Positions 25,420-32,693 of a DNA stretch of 48,257 bases are shown here, one piece after another. Each line of letters opens with the position of its first letter. The stretch's first letter is position 1. The position numbers and the translations under genes were made by a program. This stretch comes from an uncultured Muribaculaceae bacterium. GTDB taxonomy: Bacteria > Bacteroidota > Bacteroidia > Bacteroidales > Muribaculaceae. Below the pieces are notes generated by a model. That model saw only the letters and a list, made by a program, of their open reading frames with translations, made no database searches and had not been told where the DNA came from. Location of the stretch: NCBI GenBank assembly GCA_910584495.1, contig CAJUAR010000013.1, forward strand, positions 1 to 48,257, given 5' to 3'.

Positions 25420-25773
25420 ATGACATACTCAAGCGAAGAATTTGAGCGGTTATGGATCCGCTACAAAATCGAAGGGATGCCACATGGCATCAGCATCCAG
25501 ACCTACTGCTCCAACAACGGAGTGCCATACAACCTGTTCGACAAATGGTACAGAGACACGCGACATCGCATAGTGCCGGTCCAAATAGACGGAGCACCAT
25601 CCAAAGAACAGCCTGCAGAAAAAGCAGCTGCCGAAAAAACGGAAGTCTCCGCAGGGCAACCGCTGAGGATCATGGTCGACATCCGCATCTCCAACGGCCT
25701 GCACATCCAACAACGCGGTCTCTCATTCCAGGACCTCAATCGTCTGGTTTCAAATTTGGAAGTGCTATGCTGA
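25420..25773 (+). CDS. tnpA: IS66 TnpA accessory protein
   Basis: From the ATG at 25420 the protein has 117 residues. It starts with an SEEFERLWIRYKIEG helix and a helix-turn-helix-like segment (ISIQTYCSNNGVPYNLFDKWY), typical of the small IS66 TnpA that binds the element. In-frame ATGs at 25363 and 25381 are possible but add no family sequence. It overlaps tnpB by 7 bases. Confidence 0.82.
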   Translation: MTYSSEEFERLWIRYKIEGMPHGISIQTYCSNNGVPYNLFDKWYRDTRHRIVPVQIDGAPSKEQPAEKAAAEKTEVSAGQPLRIMVDIRISNGLHIQQRGLSFQDLNRLVSNLEVLC

Positions 25774-26099
25774 CTGTATCAGGTATCAACAAGTTCTATT
25801 TCCTGAGGAACTTCCACGACATGCGTTGCAAGTACGACCGCGTCCGCTCTATAATCAGGCAGCAGTTCAACCGGGAGCCGCAGGAAGACGATGTCTTCAT
25901 CATGATGTCCAAGAACCGACGCCTCGTCCGTCTGTTCCATTACGACCGCCGAAGCTGCTCCCTTCATGAAAAGCGCTTCCAGCCCGGCTATCAGTTCATG
26001 AAAGTGGAGCGCCAAGGCGATGAAACCGTCTACAGAATCGACTGGAAAGACGTGGTTACCCTCCTTGAAAGTCCTGTCGTAAAAACTTTGAAAATATAG
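25767..26099 (+). CDS. tnpB: IS66 TnpB accessory protein (Orf2)
   Basis: The 110-residue protein is a typical IS66 Orf2-like TnpB: an N-terminal beta segment (INKFYFLRNFHDMRCKYD) and the core MMSKNRRLVRLFHYDRRSCSLHEKRF. The C-terminal segment contains VYRIDWKDVVTLL. TnpB is needed for transposition of IS66 but is not the transposase; its biochemical job is unknown. Its start overlaps tnpA by 7 bases. The same frame runs open upstream but reads nonsense opposite tnpA. Confidence 0.9.
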   Translation: MLTVSGINKFYFLRNFHDMRCKYDRVRSIIRQQFNREPQEDDVFIMMSKNRRLVRLFHYDRRSCSLHEKRFQPGYQFMKVERQGDETVYRIDWKDVVTLLESPVVKTLKI

Positions 26100-26169
26100 T
26101 AAAAAAAGTGTCGAAAAATTTGCACATGTCGCTGATTATTAGTAACTTTACATCAGAAAGAGCAACGAC

Positions 26170-27972
26170 ATGGGACAAGACGAACGAGACTTCATCATCA
26201 ATTCTGCAGCAAGGCTCAAGGAGTGGGAATCCACTCCCCGGAGTTTTGAAGACCCATACCGAGATATGACTACGGAGGAAAAATCCAAGCTCCTAATCTG
26301 TCAGCAGAGGCTGCTCGATGAGCAGCTCCGGCAGGTGCAGCAGCAGAGTGAGACTGCCGCACGAGAGAAAGCCCGTGCCGAAGAGCTCCTTTCTAAAATG
26401 GACAAAATGATGGCTCAACAGTCAGCCATGATGGAGATGATGGCCTCGCTCAGGGACGAGAACGCGGAGTTGAGAAAGCAGCTGGCCGCCAAGGACGAGC
26501 AGCTCAGGCTCGAACGCAAAAACCGATACGGGTCCAAAAGCCAGAAAAGGTCAAAGACCGATAACGCCCAGCCAAGATCTCATCAGCAGGACAAGGACGA
26601 CTTCGACGGGACCAACCCTCCGGCACCTGCCGGCGAGGACACACCCTCGGATGCGATGCCCCTGACAGAGAAAGACCGTACCGAACGCCAGAAAATGGCC
26701 GACCTGATGCGCCATGGGACAAGCTATCGCAAAATGAAGGCTTCACGTACTGTCGTCCATGAATCGGACACAGCACGTCTTCCTCAAGGCGCCGAGCTCA
26801 TAAAGACCGAAAGCCGCTTCGCCTACGAGCAGCAGACGATAATCATCGAACATGAGTACCGGCTGGTAACTTACCGCCTAAACGGCGCCTTCTTCACTGC
26901 CTATCTTCCTGCCGACGGCCAGCCCGAGATCATCGACCGTGTCAGCGGGACCAAGGCTTCGGCCGACTTCCTGGCTCACCTGTCGTTCAACCACTTCTTC
27001 CTCAACACCCCGCTCTACCGCGAGCTGCAGCGTCTGCGCGACCAGAACATGTCCATCAGCCGGATGACCCTCACCAACTGGCTGGGCAAAGGAGCCAGGC
27101 TCCTCGCCGGCATTGTGAATGAGCTCAAGGGAAAAGCCCTCGAGAAAGACTCCGTCATCAACTGCGACGAGACATGGTGCCGGGTAAAGGTCGCCGACAA
27201 ATACCGCAAACGCTACATCTGGTGCCTTGTCAACAAAGAGGCCAGGATAGCAATCTACTGCTACGAAGACGGTTCCAGAGGCCGCGACGCACTCAAATCG
27301 ATAATCGGAGGCAAAGAGCTCAAAGCACTCCAGTCCGACGGCTACAACGTTTATATGTATCTCAATGACGAGATGGTCGACATCGAGCATATATGCTGCC
27401 TCGCACATGCCAGGGCCAAGTTCAAATATGCCCTCGAGCAAGGCGGAGACATCGATGCCAAGTTCATCCTCGACTGCATCGCTGAGCTTTACGCCCTCGA
27501 AAAGACATATATCGACTGCAAGCTCACAGCCGAGGAGATAACAGCCGCCAGACAGGGGCTGAGGACAAAGGAGATTATCGCACGCCTCCGGAGCAAAATG
27601 GACGTGCTCACAGCCGACAACCATCCGCCACGAGGCGAGCTCATGGAAAAGGCCGTACGATATCTCGACACATTCTGGCCGCAAATTTTTGCCTACACAA
27701 ACAATGGCAGATACAGCATCGACAACAACCCGGCCGAGCAATGTATAAGGCCGCTGGCCGGCGAACGTAAGAACTCACTCTTCTTCGGCTCTCACAAAAT
27801 GGCAAGAGCATCGGCGATATACCACACAGTAATCGCTACATGCCGGATGAACGGAATATCCGTGCTCGAATATCTCAAGAAATTTTTCCGAGAGATAGTG
27901 CACGGCAACAATGACTACTCACAACTGCTGCCTCAAACCATAGGACTGCAGCAGCTGAACACGAAATACTAA
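26170..27972 (+). CDS. tnpC: IS66 transposase TnpC
   Basis: The 600-residue DDE transposase has a long N-terminal coiled coil (about 50-125). A zinc-ribbon-like or linker region with an IIIEHEYRLVTYRLNG-like segment follows. The catalytic core shows VINCDETWCRVK (first Asp), LQSDGYNVY (second Asp), the CCLAHARAKF segment and YSIDNNPAEQCIRPLA with the catalytic Glu. The C-terminal part (IYHTVIATCRMNGISVLEYL) is as expected. No frameshift or stop is seen, so it is probably active. Confidence 0.95.
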   Translation: MGQDERDFIINSAARLKEWESTPRSFEDPYRDMTTEEKSKLLICQQRLLDEQLRQVQQQSETAAREKARAEELLSKMDKMMAQQSAMMEMMASLRDENAELRKQLAAKDEQLRLERKNRYGSKSQKRSKTDNAQPRSHQQDKDDFDGTNPPAPAGEDTPSDAMPLTEKDRTERQKMADLMRHGTSYRKMKASRTVVHESDTARLPQGAELIKTESRFAYEQQTIIIEHEYRLVTYRLNGAFFTAYLPADGQPEIIDRVSGTKASADFLAHLSFNHFFLNTPLYRELQRLRDQNMSISRMTLTNWLGKGARLLAGIVNELKGKALEKDSVINCDETWCRVKVADKYRKRYIWCLVNKEARIAIYCYEDGSRGRDALKSIIGGKELKALQSDGYNVYMYLNDEMVDIEHICCLAHARAKFKYALEQGGDIDAKFILDCIAELYALEKTYIDCKLTAEEITAARQGLRTKEIIARLRSKMDVLTADNHPPRGELMEKAVRYLDTFWPQIFAYTNNGRYSIDNNPAEQCIRPLAGERKNSLFFGSHKMARASAIYHTVIATCRMNGISVLEYLKKFFREIVHGNNDYSQLLPQTIGLQQLNTKY

Positions 27973-28062
27973 GTTAAAAATCCAAAACCAATTTGACATG
28001 ATTTAACGGATGCCGCCTCCTGCGGAATCCCATTAATCCACAAGTGAAAATTGGACGCTTAC

Positions 28063-28071
28063 GTCCGTTAT
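28063..28071. repeat. Right target-site duplication of the IS66 element
   Basis: GTCCGTTAT, identical to 25332-25340, follows the right terminal repeat directly. Confidence 0.85.
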
Positions 28072-28097
28072 AATTGTTATCACGAGTACCTAAAAAC

Positions 28098-29288
28098 ATG
28101 AGACTCCTATATATCAGCACGTTTCTTTTTCATAAGGAGAACGGAACAACTTATGGACTTCCGGCCAACTCGGTTCCATTTTTTGAGAAATATCTTGATG
28201 TCTTCAAATCAGTAAAAGTTCTTGGAGAAGAACTTAGTTCACATCTTGATAAAAACAGTCTCGCACCGATGTTGGATAGCCGTATTGATGTCAGGATAAT
28301 CCCGTCAAATACACATCCCTCCGATTTTTCCAATGATGTAAAAATCAAGAAGATATTGATTGAAGAAATCAGTCAGGCCGAAGCTATAATTATAAAACCA
28401 TCTACGCGGAAGGGAATGATGGCCATTCGAATAGCAAAAAAACTTGCCAAACCTTACATGATTGAGATGACCGGAGATATACACAATGCGTTAAAACAGC
28501 ATCCAAATCTGCTGAAGAGGTTATATGCTCCAATTCTTTATCACCAGATAAGGAACTCGATAAAAGATGCCCCCTTCGGGCTTTATGTGAGCAAAGAATA
28601 CCTTCAATCTCAATTTCCAATCAAAGGTGAGTGTTGCGGATGCTCAGATGTTATTCTTGATTTTTCCGATAAAGACGTTCTTAGAAGAAGATTTAATCTC
28701 ATCGAAACGATAGACTCTGGCAGGGTGATAAATCTGGCTTTAATTGGTTTCTATCAGGGTAAAATGAAAGGAGTGGATACAGCAATTCGAGCACTTTCGC
28801 GATTGCCGCACAATTTTCATCTGAATATTTTGGGAAACGGGACACTGAAAAATCGGAAAAAATGGTTTGATTATGCACTAAGCCTCGGAATTATGGATGC
28901 AGAGGAACGGATAACATTCCCGAAGCCTCTACAGTCTTATACTCAAGTGTTAAAGTGGCTCGATACTCAAGATTTTTTTGTATTTCCCACTTTGAGTGAA
29001 GGATTTGGCAGATGTGTGGCGGAAGCGATGTCTCGTGGTTGTGTATGCTTTGCTACAAATATCTGTACAATGCCGGAATTGCTTCCAAAAGAAAGTCTTT
29101 TCCCCAAGCACGAGGATAAAGCACTGGCAAGTTTGATTTTAAAATACTCGAAAGATAAACAGAGTATGAAAACGATAGCTGAAATAAACTATAGACATTC
29201 ACAGGATTATGCACCCGAAATATTGAGAGAACATAGGAATAACTTTCTCATTAAGTTCAAGGAGTATATCGAAAAGATTCAACATTAA
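28098..29288 (+). CDS. Family 4 glycosyltransferase
   Basis: The 396-residue protein is a GT-B transferase. The N-terminal acceptor domain begins RLLYISTFLFHKENG, and the C-terminal donor domain includes LIGFYQGKMKGVDTAIRAL, LNILGNGTL and the EX7E motif FPTLSEGFGRCVAEAMSRG. The ATG at 28098 is preferred; eight earlier codons in frame overlap the IS insertion scar and are not family-like. It is the first gene after the IS66 element. The following 152 bases hold no gene and no clear terminator, so the defence-like cassette downstream may be read from the same message. Confidence 0.85.
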   Translation: MRLLYISTFLFHKENGTTYGLPANSVPFFEKYLDVFKSVKVLGEELSSHLDKNSLAPMLDSRIDVRIIPSNTHPSDFSNDVKIKKILIEEISQAEAIIIKPSTRKGMMAIRIAKKLAKPYMIEMTGDIHNALKQHPNLLKRLYAPILYHQIRNSIKDAPFGLYVSKEYLQSQFPIKGECCGCSDVILDFSDKDVLRRRFNLIETIDSGRVINLALIGFYQGKMKGVDTAIRALSRLPHNFHLNILGNGTLKNRKKWFDYALSLGIMDAEERITFPKPLQSYTQVLKWLDTQDFFVFPTLSEGFGRCVAEAMSRGCVCFATNICTMPELLPKESLFPKHEDKALASLILKYSKDKQSMKTIAEINYRHSQDYAPEILREHRNNFLIKFKEYIEKIQH

Positions 29289-29440
29289 ACCGAATTGACG
29301 GAAACTGGCGGCTACTTATTAAAAAAAATAGCATTCCATCTTGATTTATTCCAAAGAATGAAATTCAACAAGTAAACTCAAATACAATAAGGATTTCACT
29401 TATCTATGCCTTTTCGCAATAAAAATCCATTTGTAAAATT

Positions 29441-29995
29441 ATGATAATTTACAATTATACAGCTTTCTATGTCACAGAGCCTTTTAACCAAAGTAATTTA
29501 GGTGCTAATGCAACACCAGATTTCAATTACTATAACATGTTGAAGGCCTGGAAATCAAAGGATAGCTCATTCCCTTTCCTTGATGCGCATGGAACTACTT
29601 ACAACGTAAGGGATGGTAGTGATTGGGAGACCGTGTTAAAGCCACGATTGAGAGAACGGCTCAGAAATTCAAAAAATATTATTCTGTTTTTGAGCAGCAA
29701 TACGAAAGAAAGTCGTGCTCTTAAAGAAGAAATTGAATATGGAGTAGGCAAGCTTGGGCTACCTCTCATTATTGTATATCCTGACCTTTCCAATGCCCAA
29801 ATAGGGAATTGGACATCTGTTGGAGATAAAGCAAGGAAATTTTGGGATAAGTTACCTTGCCTTAAAAAATATATAGATTCTGTTCCAAGCGTTCACATTC
29901 CATTGGACAAGAGCAAAATATCAAAGGCTCTAAATGATACTAATCTTATGATTCAGTATAAATATACCAATTTCTGCCGAATATATCCAGATTAG
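29441..29995 (+). CDS. thsB: TIR-like protein, ThsB of a type II Thoeris-like system
   Basis: The 184-residue protein reads as a single TIR-like domain of the ThsB/MTH538 (DUF1863) kind. It has a first strand (NYTAFYV), YYNMLKAWKSKDSSFPFLDAH, and an RDGSDWETVLKPRLRERL helix. The core strand is NSKNIILFLSSNTKE, then ALKEEIEYG with Glu97 as the likely NAD-hydrolysing glutamate, then LPLIIVYP. In Thoeris, ThsB senses phage infection and makes a signal nucleotide from NAD+; in type II the product is histidine-ADPR. It is 24 bases before the macro-domain gene. It is AT-rich, like the glycan genes. Family call by pattern; activity is inferred. Confidence 0.8.
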   Translation: MIIYNYTAFYVTEPFNQSNLGANATPDFNYYNMLKAWKSKDSSFPFLDAHGTTYNVRDGSDWETVLKPRLRERLRNSKNIILFLSSNTKESRALKEEIEYGVGKLGLPLIIVYPDLSNAQIGNWTSVGDKARKFWDKLPCLKKYIDSVPSVHIPLDKSKISKALNDTNLMIQYKYTNFCRIYPD

Positions 29996-30019
29996 TATAT
30001 ACCAGCAATTGATGTAGTT

Positions 30020-30865
30020 ATGAGCGGGGAGACAAAGAAGTTTTGGGAATATTTTATCTTGGCGATTGCCGCTTTGTCGTCAGTTGTTACCTTGTTCGGA
30101 TTCGTCTTCCAATCAAGTATACAATTCGAGAGCATTTCTATGGCTTGTAAAATTGTGAGCTTCATTGCCATCATCTTGATATGCCTTGTGTATGCTTGTA
30201 TTATGACGGAATCAAAAGACAAGGTGATTTTCAGGTTCAACCCACAATTTAATCTCACAATTGAAAAGGGCAATCTTTTCGAAAAACAAGGAATAATCGT
30301 TATACCTGTAAATGAATATTTTGATACTCATGTTGGCGATGGAATAATCAGCCCTAATACGATTCATGGCAAATTTATCACAAACTATTTCCGGAACAGA
30401 GTAAATGAACTGGATAAGTTTCTTGAAGATGCATTGTTAGGTAAGAAATACCACACAAATGAATCTCGCCGATTAGGAAAGAAATTCAAATATGACTTAG
30501 GCACTTGTGTTGACATCACAATAGACGACAATGTTTATGTTTTAGTCGCTCTTACTCATTTTGATGGGAATGACCACGCATATCTTGATAAGAAAGATTA
30601 TCCAATAGTCTTTGACCGTCTGATTTCTCATCTCCATGAAATCAATATGCATGTTGAGAAACCGATTTACATGCCTATTATGGGCTCCGGTCTATCCCGA
30701 TTGAGAAGGTCGCCCCAGAGAATACTGAATTTTCTTGTTGATGCAATAGATTTCAAATACTCTGCCTATACCTTCCCTTATGGCTTAAACATTGAGATAT
30801 TCGACATCAATCAAGTAAACCTCAACCAATTAGAAACACATTTCGATAATGATCTTTCGCTTTAA
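30020..30865 (+). CDS. thsA: Two-TM plus macro-domain protein, ThsA-like effector of a type II Thoeris-like system
   Basis: The 281-residue protein has two N-terminal membrane helices (about 11-31 and 41-62) and then a soluble domain of about 200 residues. This resembles the ThsA macro domain (DUF6430): KGNLFEKQGIIVIPVNEYF, VGDGIISPNTIHGKF, YVLVALTHFD and IYMPIMGSGLSRLRRSPQRIL. In type II Thoeris the macro domain binds the TIR product and the membrane part assembles into a toxic complex that disturbs the inner membrane. Neighbouring TIR genes on both sides make this role likely. Its 3' end overlaps the second TIR gene by 17 bases, so they are translationally coupled. No missing segment is seen. 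Confidence 0.8.
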   Translation: MSGETKKFWEYFILAIAALSSVVTLFGFVFQSSIQFESISMACKIVSFIAIILICLVYACIMTESKDKVIFRFNPQFNLTIEKGNLFEKQGIIVIPVNEYFDTHVGDGIISPNTIHGKFITNYFRNRVNELDKFLEDALLGKKYHTNESRRLGKKFKYDLGTCVDITIDDNVYVLVALTHFDGNDHAYLDKKDYPIVFDRLISHLHEINMHVEKPIYMPIMGSGLSRLRRSPQRILNFLVDAIDFKYSAYTFPYGLNIEIFDINQVNLNQLETHFDNDLSL

Positions 30866-31592
30866 TCCTACCAAAAAATACACCATAACTCCGAGTGTCA
30901 TTAATATTCTCGATAAAGAATTATCAGCAGAGCGTTATCAATTCAATTTCAATTCGGAATATACGAAGACATGTAATTCCTTTTCTGCGGAATTAGTTCG
31001 AATTCTTAATCCTGATAATGGCATAATCGATGGAGATAGTCTGAAAAAATTAATTTTCCCGACCGGTGGTTGGGATTTTGACGTTTTTATATCTCATTCC
31101 CACAACAATCTGGTTGAGGCTAAGAAACTTGCAAAATACCTCATAATGAAAAAACATAGACATCCATTTTTGGACAATTATGTTTGGGGGAGCGCAGATG
31201 CATTGTTAAAAGAAATTGATAACAGATATTGCATCCATTCAAATGGGAAAAGTTATGACTATGACAAACGAAACTTTTCCACTTCTCATGTTCATTCCAT
31301 GTTGTCAATGGCTATTTTTGAAATGATAGCTCAATGTGAATCTTTCATTTTCATAGATAGCAACGAATCTATTGATTACAACCAGCTTAAAGATGACAAT
31401 ATAAAAACTCTCTCGCCGTGGCTTCATCAAGAGTTACAATATGCGAGAATGTTATCAATCGTATCTAATCGCCCCATAAATGAACAAAAAATGTTTGCGC
31501 AAGGAGGTAAATTACAAATCAATTATGGAATAAATCTCGATGATTTCACAAGACTTACAGCAACCTCTCTTAAATCTTTGCAATCGTTATAG
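30849..31592 (+). CDS. Second TIR-domain protein of the Thoeris-like cassette
   Basis: The 247-residue protein has an N-terminal region of about 70 residues that I do not recognise, then a TIR domain. Visible are strand A FDVFISHSHNN (77-87), the AKKLAKYL helix, CESFIFIDSNES, and a W-x3-E motif PWLHQELQYA with Glu185 as the expected catalytic residue. Its sequence is closer to ordinary TIR domains than the first TIR protein, so the two may answer different triggers. Many Thoeris loci carry more than one ThsB. It overlaps the ThsA-like gene by 17 bases and ends 44 bases before the tagD-like gene. Confidence 0.78.
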   Translation: MIFRFNPTKKYTITPSVINILDKELSAERYQFNFNSEYTKTCNSFSAELVRILNPDNGIIDGDSLKKLIFPTGGWDFDVFISHSHNNLVEAKKLAKYLIMKKHRHPFLDNYVWGSADALLKEIDNRYCIHSNGKSYDYDKRNFSTSHVHSMLSMAIFEMIAQCESFIFIDSNESIDYNQLKDDNIKTLSPWLHQELQYARMLSIVSNRPINEQKMFAQGGKLQINYGINLDDFTRLTATSLKSLQSL

Positions 31593-31636
31593 TTTTTTTG
31601 CGAAATCATTTTATAAATTCAATCATACATTAATCA

Positions 31637-32053
31637 ATGAAAAAATACAAAATCGGATATACTTCTGGTGTTTACGATATGTTCCATATTGGCCATCTCA
31701 ATGTTTTGCGGCGGGCAAAAGAACAATGCGAGTTCTTGGTTGTCGGAGTAACAACTGACGATTTATGCTTTGCCCGAAAAAACAAACGTCCCATCATTTG
31801 CCAAGAAGAACGAAAAGCCATAGTCAGCGCAATAAAATATGTCGACCAGGTTGTCGATCAAGTTGATATGGATAAACTGAAAATGGTTAAAACTTTAGGT
31901 GCGGATGCTGTCTTTGTTGGTTCCGATTGGAAAGGTACGCCGTCTTGGATAAAATACGAGGACGACTTTGCTCAGGTAGGCTGCACCGTTGTGTATCTCG
32001 ACCATACTGATGGCATATCATCTACAATTCTCAGAGAAAAAATTCAAGGGTAA
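31637..32053 (+). CDS. tagD: TagD-like cytidylyltransferase (glycerol-3-phosphate type)
   Basis: The 138-residue protein is a compact cytidylyltransferase-like nucleotidyltransferase. It has the HIGH-type motif HIGH at residues 17-20 in GVYDMFHIGHLNVLRRA. VFVGSDWKGTPSW and the closing HTDGISSTILREKI (compare RTEGISTT of TagD) follow. Relatives make CDP-glycerol from CTP and glycerol-3-phosphate. With the CDP-alcohol phosphotransferase in the same locus it would supply a CDP-alcohol for decorating the glycan (inference). Another phospho-alcohol substrate, or a sugar-phosphate as in HldE, is possible. Confidence 0.82.
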   Translation: MKKYKIGYTSGVYDMFHIGHLNVLRRAKEQCEFLVVGVTTDDLCFARKNKRPIICQEERKAIVSAIKYVDQVVDQVDMDKLKMVKTLGADAVFVGSDWKGTPSWIKYEDDFAQVGCTVVYLDHTDGISSTILREKIQG

Positions 32054-32076
32054 TTCTCCTTCCGATTCTGATTCCC

Positions 32077-32688
32077 ATGGTACTGAAATTTATTTTTGAC
32101 CGCGTGATGGCTCTTGTCGGGCTGTTGGTCCTGTGGCCTGTGCTCCTTGTGGTAGCCGTTCTTATCCGTGTCAAGATGCCCGGTGGTCCGGTTATCTTCA
32201 AGCAAAAACGTGTGGGACGCAACGGTAAATTGTTCACAATGTATAAGTTCCGCTCTATGACCGTGGGGCATGGAGGTTCATCGGTTTCGGTGGCCGGAGA
32301 AAGCCGAATAACACCTCTTGGCGCGAAACTACGCCATTATAAACTCGATGAGCTGCCCGAACTGTGGAATGTGCTGATTGGTGATATGAGTTTTGTGGGA
32401 CCTCGTCCCGATGTTCCCGGCTATGCCGACATGCTTCAAGGCTCAGCTCGCGAAGTTCTGAAATTGCGTCCCGGAATAACTGGTCCGGCTTCTCTTAAAT
32501 ACAGAGACGAAGAGGATATACTGGCCGAGCAGCCAGACCCGCAGCGGTATAACGACGAGGTGATTTTCCCGGACAAGGTCCGTATCAACCTCTACTATCT
32601 CCACCACTATTCTTTTATCAAAGATATTGAAATGATTTTCTGCACCGTACTCGGACGCAGAATGAGATATGACAACGAAATAATCTAA
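32077..32688 (+). CDS. Monotopic phosphoglycosyltransferase (initiating sugar transferase)
   Basis: The 203-residue protein is the small PglC-like form: an N-terminal reentrant membrane helix (about 8-30), then FKQKRVGRNGKLFTMYKFRSM, the catalytic Asp-Glu in YKLDELPELWNVL, GDMSFVGPRPDVPGY, and LRPGITGPASL. It transfers a phospho-sugar from a UDP-sugar to undecaprenyl phosphate and so starts each repeat unit. No aminotransferase or acyltransferase domain is fused. It is 5 bases before the aminotransferase gene, an arrangement typical of loci starting with an amino or diamino sugar. Confidence 0.93.
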   Translation: MVLKFIFDRVMALVGLLVLWPVLLVVAVLIRVKMPGGPVIFKQKRVGRNGKLFTMYKFRSMTVGHGGSSVSVAGESRITPLGAKLRHYKLDELPELWNVLIGDMSFVGPRPDVPGYADMLQGSAREVLKLRPGITGPASLKYRDEEDILAEQPDPQRYNDEVIFPDKVRINLYYLHHYSFIKDIEMIFCTVLGRRMRYDNEII

Positions 32689-32693
32689 GAGAT

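Larger units (their letters stand above)
25341..28062 (+). mobile_element. Complete IS66-family insertion sequence (2722 bp)
   Basis: The ends are a perfect 12-bp inverted repeat, GTAAGCGTCCAA at 25341-25352 and its complement at 28051-28062. A 8-9 bp direct repeat flanks them. Inside are the three IS66 genes tnpA, tnpB and tnpC, all intact and in one direction. Its GC content and codon use differ from the AT-rich glycan genes on either side. The intact ends, duplication and genes point to a recent insertion. It falls between two genes, not inside one, but puts 2.7 kb between the upstream and downstream parts of the operon. Confidence 0.95.
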
